NCBI RefSeq assembly: GCF_001659605.2 | Contig: NC_035168.2 | Location: 6,566,058 to 6,630,057, forward strand | DNA: 64,000 nt | Direction of reading: 5' to 3' | Source of the DNA: Manihot esculenta | Taxonomy: Eukaryota; Streptophyta; Magnoliopsida; Malpighiales; Euphorbiaceae | Shown: in pieces, positions 55,573 through 64,000 of the stretch | Layout of the letters: each line of letters opens with the position of its first letter | Numbering within the stretch: position 1 is the first letter of the stretch | Position numbers and translations under genes: made by a program | The notes under the pieces: model-generated | What the model was told of the DNA's origin: nothing | The model's database searches: none | What the model saw: the letters and a program-made list of their open reading frames with translations, nothing else

Positions 55573-58500
55573 TAAGAACTTATTAGTTTCAATTTAGATG
55601 CTTTTCACGTGAATTTAATTTATTTATTTATATATTTATATTATAAATTTAAATTATAATAAAAAATATTATATAATTTTTAAATACTATTATTATTAAC
55701 AAATTAATTTCAGTATTTTTATATATTTATTAAAATATTTTTATTTTTTTCTGTCAACACAATAATTTTTTAATTTTTTTAAATTAAAAATATATAAAAA
55801 TAAGAGATAATTTTTAAAATGTAATTTTACTCTCAAATAAAACTCTTTATTTAATTTATGTATATTATCATTATTAATAAATCAGTCACTATATTTTAAA
55901 AATTTATTAAAACGTTTTTATCATTTCTCAAATCTATTAAAATGTTTTTATTTTTTCTCAAATTTATTAAAATATTCTTTATCTTTTCTCTCTATCAATG
56001 ATTCTTTCTTCTCCTCCTAAAAAAAAAAAAGAAAAATCCAAAAAGAAAGAGGAGAAAAAGGAGAAAAAGGAGGGTGATTTGTTTTTTGTTATAGAGACTG
56101 ACTTGTTGATAATGATAATATTTAGGAATTAAATAATAAATCTTTCTAAAGAAATTAAGTGAAAAAATTTAAATATAAATAATAATAAAAAATTAAAATT
56201 TAAACCTATTATGTTTATCTTAATTTTAATTTTTTAATATTTTGATGTCATTTAAAAAAATAAATTTATTATTAAAATTATTTAATAATTATATTATTAT
56301 AGTTAATAAATTAATTGATATTGTAATTTATTTTTAAAAAAGAGTAGATTATGATACTAATATTATTTAATATTTAATTTAAAATTTAAAATATAATTCT
56401 TATTATCTAATAGTTTTATATTACTAAAATTAAAACGTTTAAATATGTTATGTTAATAATTTTGATAGAATACAAATTTAGCATATATTTTTTTTCTTTA
56501 TCATTAATTTAGGTGATTTTCTATTAATTTTGTACTTTTATCATATTTTTTAGAAAAATAAAGTATAAAAAAGATAAGTCAAAATCAATAAAAAAAAATA
56601 GTGGCTGAACAGACTTGACAATAAATTTATCTAAGTTTCTGGACAAACCTCCAAATAAAGTTTGTCCAAATAAAAGCATAAACACACCTGACGTGGATAA
56701 AGAAATAAAATTAGATTTTTTCATTAAAAAATGCGTGATTTCACACGTTTCAATCCAAATTTCACGGCATGATATTTTTCAAAAATAAGAAAATCTCCAC
56801 TCCTCTTAAAAAATAAATCAAGAGAATTAAATCATTAAAAATATTTAAATCAAACTCTTTTAGGAAGAAATTTCAAGAGGATTGCTCAAAAGTTGCAATT
56901 TAGACATCTTTTTAATAGCAACAGCCAACATGCTCTCTTCTGGCCAAATTTCTCTCTTTTTTCATGTTTTCTTACAGTCACGTGTGACTAATATCTTTAA
57001 TTCTAATTGATGATAGGTTGAAATTTCAGTTTTTTCATAAATTGTGAGATCTAAATATTATTATTCATCTTTTATTCTTCTAATATTTATGCAATTTCAA
57101 TTGTTAATTTACTAATAAGACCCGTTGTTCATATTTTCAAAGTGATATATTGTTAGTTTGATTAGTGTAACCAATTAATGAATTGTATAATTTAATTTAA
57201 ACTCACCACGCGGTTTGATTTGTTTGTTAGAACTGTGTCTCTCTAATTCTTAAGACAGTTGATAAATTAAATCTAATAGACATTTTTTAGGTTGTGAGAT
57301 CTTTACATTATTGTTTATCTTTTGTCTTTCAATATTTATACAATTTTAGTTATTATTATTGCTTTTTTAATTTACCAATAGGGTATGTTGTTCATATTTT
57401 CAAGGTGATATATTGTTAGTTTGATTAGTGTAACCAACTAAGGAATTATATTGACATGGAGCAACTAGGTTTGGACTTTACAGCAGACTTGGACCGACCC
57501 TAATTTTTGCTGCTGACGTCCGATGGAGACCCATGATAACTTTTCGAAAAAAAATATTTTGAGACGCACGACTTTTAAAAGTATGACGAGGGCTATAGGC
57601 CTGTCACAAAGTTCGATATGGAAATTCTATTATTTAGGGGGTCAATTTTGTATTTTAATTAATTTTTTTAAATATTTTATATATTTTCATAATTTTGCAT
57701 ATTAAGGTTTTATTTCTATTATAAATAGTTTGTCCCTTGACTATTAGGGTTTTGTTTCTATTATTTTGACCATGATCAAAATCAAAATGGGATGCTATGT
57801 GGCATAAAATTTTATTATTTTATTTATAGTTGCTGATGTGGCTCAAAATATCATAATAATTAAAATTTTAAACCTTTCACTTTTTTGTCAAATATAGCTT
57901 AATTTTAAAGACCTTTATTAATTATAGTTAGTTGACTAATTTTAATATAAATTAATTAAAATTAATAGTTTTTTATTTAAAAAATAAAAATTAATATTTA
58001 TTTTACTTAGTATAATAACAATTTTTTCTCTCCTTTCTCACATTAGAGTTTTTAAATATTTTTATGAAATAGATAATTTTTTATATAAATGAATAAAAAA
58101 TTGAAATAAAAGCAATGAATGCGAAGAAATTTCAGTTGAAAAAAGTAAAGTAATTTCCTAGTAATTTCAATAAATTGATACTAGTTGCAGAGATGTTTCC
58201 ACAACTTATCTCCTTTTATTCCTAATTAAATTGGTTGATGTTCGCTAATTAATCATAAGAAATAAATAATAAAAAAAATATTTATTAAATTTAATTTATC
58301 AAAAAATTTAAAAATTAGAGAGAATTTATTCTAATCAATAAATTCAATACGTGACTTGTTTAAATTAGATTATATAATTTCTTAATGAGTTTACGCTAAT
58401 TGTTACTAAATGTTAAACATCTCAAACAATTATAGATTCAATAATTCAAATTAACTGTACGTCACTTTTGTTAAATGAGTAATAAACTTTATTGATGAAT

Positions 58501-58930
58501 TAATAAAATAATAAAAAAATAATAATATAAATTAGAATCAATAAATATATACAAATAAATTTAGATCTCATAATTTATAAAAAAATTAAAATTTTAATCT
58601 ATTTTCAACTAGAAACAAGAGAATTACTTTATACATTTTTTTCTTGGAAAGTATAAAAATTACAGTAAAAAAAATTGGTTCCTGCCCAAAAACGTAATGT
58701 TTAAATACAAACAAAATTTTATAATAAAATTTAGTTTTGATTTGCTTTCAGAAAAGGTGAAAAGGTCATAAACTTAAGTTTACTTCCAGAAAAGGAGAAC
58801 GAGGCATAAATTTTCTTGGTTTTCACAGTTTATTAATAATAAAAAGTTGAGTATGCTAGTTTAGTTTCAAATTTTATTAATTTATTACTCTAATCTATTT
58901 TAAATATTTGTACAGTGATGTAAGTTTTCC
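55573..58930. repeat. AT-rich intergenic repeats
   Basis: No gene is seen. 56101-56490 recurs in direct orientation at about 60743-61115. 57040-57195 and 57293-57450 are local direct repeats sharing TATATTGTTAGTTTGATTAG. 57760-58930 matches left block B (1170-2290). Poly-purine AGAAAAAGGAG runs lie at 56035-56070. Confidence 0.65.
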
Positions 58931-58984
58931 TTTATAGTCTGTGACTCGATATTTTCGCATTTTTCTTTCTTAAACTTAACTTTT

Positions 58985-59835
58985 TCTTTCTCCTTTCCCA
59001 TGAAAAACGATCTGCGTCAATTGACTATCTATGAAAAAGAAGATGATGTTGTCCCTATTAAGAGTTTTAAAAATATTTCGATCGTCACTTGTGATTTCTG
59101 TATGATGAAAATATTTTTCATATGCAATTCAATCAATTTTTAGAACATGCAGACCTCTTTGGCAGATTTATAGCTGCAATTCTCGAACAATTAATATATT
59201 GAAGGATTTGGTTGCTAGTTACAAGCCGGACATTTTATTTTTGATGGAAACAAAAACTCCTAGTTCTCATATGAAATTATTTTAGTAGTTTTTATATTTT
59301 GATAGTTGCTCCTCAGTCAATGGACAGGGATTGGGAGGAGGTCTTTCGTTAATGTGGAAGAGTTACGGGTCTGTTTATGTGGTTGACTTTTCTTCAAATT
59401 TTATTGATTCGGTTGTTTCGGAAGATAATGTTCAATGGAGGGTTACTAGTTATTATGAGTTTTCAAAATCGCAATGATGACGTCACTTTTGGAATCTTAT
59501 TTGAGTTTTATTTCATATAAACTCTCTTTCGTGGTTTTGTTCGGGAGATTTTAATGATTTATACTCGAGAGATGAGAAAGAATGAGGAGTATTTTTGCCA
59601 AATTATTTTATGTAGGGGTTTAGACAAGCACTTGAGGAGCATTTTTGCCGAATTATCTTATGTAGGGGTTTGATTTTAAATGATTATAAATCTTTGTTAA
59701 ACTCTAAAATTAATTTATCTATTAGATGAATTCGTTGTAATGCTACTCTAACTGCTCATACTTTGGCTAGAGAATCTATCTAAGTATAATCGTTTTTCTG
59801 TTTGTGATGATATCCTTTTCTGTTTGATGGAATTT
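58985..59835 (+). pseudogene. LINE (L1-type) ORF2 remnant
   Basis: Degenerate coding fragments of a plant LINE ORF2 are visible. An endonuclease-like block reads KPDILFLMETKT near 59228, GLGGGLSLMWKS near 59333 and CSGDFNDLYSRDEK near 59540. After a gap, the C-terminal RNase H-like RCNATLTAHTLARESI lies near 59732-59780. The central RT is missing, stops and frameshifts are frequent, and a 50-bp stretch near 59590-59670 is duplicated. It interrupts block B. Confidence 0.7.
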
Positions 59836-61767
59836 TATTAATACAATCAGTAGTTTTCAACCAACAGTTATTTTTATATTTATTATTTCATCTATCTCAT
59901 AATTTTTATTTATTTTATTTTTTCAGAAGTATTAACGAATATAATTTTTTTATTAATTTTTCAATTATATTCATATTAAATATATTAAAATTCATTAAAT
60001 ATTAAGAGATATTTTTTAAAAAATTTTAAAAATAAGATAAAATTAAATAAATTTATAATAGTGAATTTATATGTTATCATAATTTATAAAAAAAATTGAT
60101 AATAATTTTGAAATAAAAAAATGAACAGAAATGATGAGACAGAAGAGAAGAAGTATGTTTTTGCTGTTCAATTGATGAGACAGTAGAAAAGAGTAACTTA
60201 TTTTATAAGATTCTAACTATATAAATAATAGTAGGTATATAAAAATATAGTTTAAATGATAAAAAATAAAAATATAAAAAAATTATAATAAAAATAAAAT
60301 ATAAAATTTTTTTAATGATTAATTTTAAATTTTACTGTCATATTAAAGTAATATAATATTCAAGTGATAATTTTATAAATTTTTTAATGATATATGTAAT
60401 AATAAAATATTATTGAAATAATTTTAAAAATTAAATTTTAATTTAAAAAATTATAATAAAATTAAAAGTATATAATTTTTTTACCATCTGACTCATTTGT
60501 TAAAATTAGCTAAAAATGTTAACTTTACACGGAAGTAGGTGGAAACATCATAACTATGTACGAGAAGCCATTTAATATGACACGGAAGTTGGTGGAAACA
60601 TCATAACTATGTACGAGAAGCCAAAAAAAAAAACATAGAATAATTTAATTTTTTTATTATATTTTTATCAGCCGTTAACAGAAACAAAAAACTAAAGACG
60701 TTTTAATAGATTTTAAAAAACCATAGAGATTTATAAAAACTCACTTGTTAATAATGATAATATTAAAAAATTAAATAATAAATTTCTCTAACGTATTAAG
60801 TAAAAAATTTTAAATATAAATAATAATAAGAAATTAAAATTTAAACTTATTATGTAATACTTAATTTTAATTTTTTAATATTTTGATGTCATTTAAAAAA
60901 ACATAAGTTTATTATTAAAATTATTTAATAATTCTATTATTATAGTTAATAAATTAATTGATATTGTAATTTATTTTATTTTTTTACAAAAGAGTAGATT
61001 ATGATACTAACATTTATAAATCTTATTATCTCGTAGTTTTATATTACTAAAATTAAACATTTAAATATGTTATGTTAATATGTTTGATAGAGCATAAATT
61101 TAGCATATATTTTTTATCACTAATTTAAATAATTTTTTTATTAATTTTATATTTTTTGGTACAGTTCTAATATTATTCTATATTTTTCGATTCTGGTTTA
61201 ATTCTAGTATCACTTTTTATTTAGGTTTCAATTTTAATACGATTCTCAAATTTTATAATAAAATTTAAATTTTAACGAAATAATTAAAAACTTTAACGAA
61301 ATAATTAAATATTTCTAAAATAATATTAATATTATTTATATTAAACTAACAAATCTCTCATTTCAATTTTAAAATAATATCAAATATCCACAATATCATA
61401 TAATATTTTTATTTAAAATATATCAAATACTAAATAATCAAATATAATATAATCTTTATATTATAATTTTTAAACTCTTAAAAAAAAAAAAAAACAGAAA
61501 CTCCGAATAGAAGTTTTCAAAAACTTTATTGCAATATTTTTACATAAAGTAAATTTCTATTATTTGTCCGATATATTGTAAATTTATTTAGTTTTTTTTA
61601 TATTTTTTATATTTTTTTACAATAAAACTATATAATTTTAAATAAAACTACTTGTATCTAAAATTATATAATTTAACTGAATAGTATTTTTTAAAATAGT
61701 TAGAATTATTTTAATTTAATTTTTTTAATTTTATTAAATTATATTTTAGTAATATATAATTTAATTA

Positions 61768-61804
<37 letters not shown>

Positions 61805-62887
61805 TACAAATACATATATACATATATGTAATTGATTTTAATAATTTATACTCTATTAATATGACATAATCTATTTAAATAGAACAAAATATAATTAATG
61901 AATTAAATTAGTTGAATTATAATCTTATAAGCTTTTAATAATTGATTAGTGACTAAAATATATAATAATTTTATATATACATATAGATACTAATAACAAT
62001 TATAAGTATATATATATATGTATAATTATCATAATAATTTATATTCTATTAATATAATTCTATTAATATTGAGGTAGTATATATACGAACTTTAATTAAT
62101 TAATTAAATTAATTAAATTATACTATTATAAATATTTAATAATTAAGCAATAATTAAAAGATACAATAATTTTATATTATTATTATATACGTATATAAAT
62201 AATAATAACCGTTATAAATATATTTACTTATATATAATTATTTTAATAATTTATATTCTATTAATATAATTCAAATAGTGTATATATTATATATATATAT
62301 ATGTAATATATTTAAATAGAATAAACTATAATTAACTAAATAAAATGGTAAGAAATATTTAATAAAAATATTTATAATTTCAGCCTATTTTTAAGTGGTA
62401 TTAAATAATTTTTAAATAAATTATAAATTTTTATAAAAAAATATTTTTAAAAAAAATTACACTTTAAAAAGTTTGACTACCCACTACTTTTAAAGTAATG
62501 TCTATAATGTATGAAAAAACTATAACTTTGGATGAATTAAATATAAAAGGATTTATACTTCATTCGTATCGTCAAAGATTCAAGTATTATTGAAAATATT
62601 TTAGATAATTGAAATATTTATTTTTCATCTAACATATTCACTGGCGAAATTATAGATGGATGGACTGATTATAGAGAAATATAAATGTTTTGATTTTAAA
62701 AATATAAGAACCGATTTATTAATTACGTTAAAACTAAGAGAATAAAATATAATTTATTTTAAAATTAAATAAAATTATCATAGTCCATTTATATATTAAT
62801 AATAATATAAAAAGAAAAAATAAATAATATTTTGACACGATTAATTAAATATTGCAACACAATTAATTAAATAATTTGGTTTAGTTA
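59836..62887. repeat. AT-rich repeats, blocks B/D/C (right copies)
   Basis: No gene is seen. 59842-60140 matches left 2285-2540. 60528-60575 and 60581-60622 are tandem copies with GGTGGAAACATCATAACTAT. 60743-61115 repeats 56101-56490. 61430-62440 matches left block C. A (TAA)n microsatellite lies at about 61770-61803 and AT runs near 62280-62300. Confidence 0.7.
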
Positions 62888-63373
62888 GATAAGGGCAGGG
62901 GTGAGCAGAATCCGGTTCAAACCGAAAAAACCGACCGAACCGAATCGATTTGAAAATTTGATTCGGTTTTTTATACATTTCGGTTCGGTTCGGTTTTAAA
63001 TTTCAGAAATTTTGGTTATTTCGGTTCGGTTCGATTTTGATCAGAAAAAACCGAAAAAACCGAACCAAACCGATTAGGGATAATAATATGTTTTTTCAAT
63101 AATATAGAGAAATTAAATTATATTAAAATTAAAATATTTTAGTTAAAATTTAAAATACTAAAAATAAAGTGTAAAAAATTAAAAAAATATTAAAAATCGA
63201 AACCGATCAAACCGAACCGAATCGAACCGAATCAGACCGGTTCGGTTCGATTCGGTTTCTGACCAAAATCGGTTCGGTTCGATTTTCATAAAAACTAAAA
63301 TTTCGGTTTTCAGTTTATTTGGTTCGGTTCGATTTTGAACCGAACCGACCGAATGTTGACCCCTAGATAAGGG
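62888..63373. mobile_element. hAT-like MITE, complete, with 8-bp TSD
   Basis: The element occupies 62896-63365. It starts CAGGGGTGAGC and ends TTGACCCCTA, with perfect 8-bp duplications GATAAGGG at 62888-62895 and 63366-63373. The interior is CGGTTCGGTT-rich. The 8-bp duplication and CAGGGG-type ends fit hAT-derived MITEs. Confidence 0.9.
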
Positions 63374-64000
63374 TAAGCTTCAATTATCAAGAAATTATTT
63401 GGCATAATGGCATGATAAAATAGAAAGAAGGGTGAGATTAAGAAAAATATGTAGTATTAATTTTTTTAAAAAAAGTAATAAATATAATAAATTTCAATAA
63501 AAATGCCCATATTGCCCCTAAAAAAATTAAGGGGGGAAGTAGATTGAAAATTAAATGAAAGAGATTTGAAATTTATTGTTGAAAAATGAGAGTCCTGAAC
63601 ACGTCCTAAAAGTGAATTTTAATTAGTTTTACCAAACTCTCTGAATGGAAAATCATTTGTTTAATTGGATACATAGATTTGTCAGAATGCTTTAATTGGA
63701 AAACCTATGATCATATGGTGGCATTAAGTAATTGTATAATTTTGGAAATAATATTACAATTTGTTATTTTAAAAATTACCATTATTCACACGTTTATCTT
63801 GTGTTTTGAATAATTTATTAATATCTATAAGTTTTAATTTGTTAGAAATTTTAAATTTTATATCAATTTTTAAAAATTATTTTAATATATTTAGAGCAAA
63901 GTATTTTTTTTAAAATTAACCATTTTAAACAAGTTTGAATATTAGTACAGTAGCTTATTGACCGTCAATTTAAAATAATCGTATACACTGTATATTAAAA
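63374..64000. repeat. Second copy of 276-902 at the window end
   Basis: It has the same sequence and spacing as the left edge with a constant offset of 63,098. Together with 63099-63373 this gives a 902-bp direct repeat that runs off both window edges. No gene is seen. Confidence 0.9.

Overview
The window is plant nuclear repeat DNA. The evidence is plant-type Ty3/gypsy retrotransposons of two lineages (Tekay/Del-like chromoviruses and a Tat-like element), an initiator-Met-tRNA primer site, plant L1 LINE ORF1 with a DUF4283-type fold, hAT-like MITEs and very AT-rich intergenic sequence. A eudicot is likely. A Euphorbiaceae genome (cassava/rubber tree type) is my impression only and is not proven by the sequence. 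I see no intact host gene, tRNA, rRNA or CRISPR.

Layout. 1-3366: AT-rich repeat with two hAT-like MITE copies. 3367-4015: truncated Tekay-type LTR. 4016-5110: AT-rich repeat. 5111-5670 and 15632-16438: two halves of a LINE ORF1, split by E1. E1 (5671-15631, +) is a complete Tekay element with target-site duplication (TSD) AAGCA, near-identical LTRs and one uninterrupted gag-pol frame. 16439-43543: E3, an older rearranged Tekay relative. It has an inverted LTR remnant (16439-17173, 27146-28130), a frameshift-riddled pol (28131-31320, 41150-41336) and a plus-strand 3' LTR (41430-43543). Two further complete Tekay elements sit inside E3: E2 (17174-27140, +, TSD ACAAC) and E4 (31321-41144, -, TSD GAGCC).

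43544-46448 (E5P, +) and 48423-55572 (E5M, -) are inverted copies of a Tat-like element. They face each other across a 1,974-bp AT-rich spacer. E5M has gag-protease and an antisense ORF (aORF) but no reverse transcriptase or integrase. Its gag is split by a 632-bp palindromic insertion with its own TSD. 55573-64000: AT-rich repeats with a LINE ORF2 remnant and a MITE. The last 902 bases look identical to the first 902.

How it works together. Only E1 appears coding-competent; E2 and E4 are decayed mainly by C-to-T type nonsense changes. All four Tekay relatives share a leader architecture: a TATA box in the LTR, a conserved GTAAG donor about 230 nt downstream, an array of two to five short hairpins, a conserved U5 end next to the PBS and, where the gag start survives, an acceptor-like CAG just upstream of it. 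I read this as a spliced gag-pol mRNA plus an unspliced genomic RNA that alone carries the hairpin array. That is inference, but it is testable.
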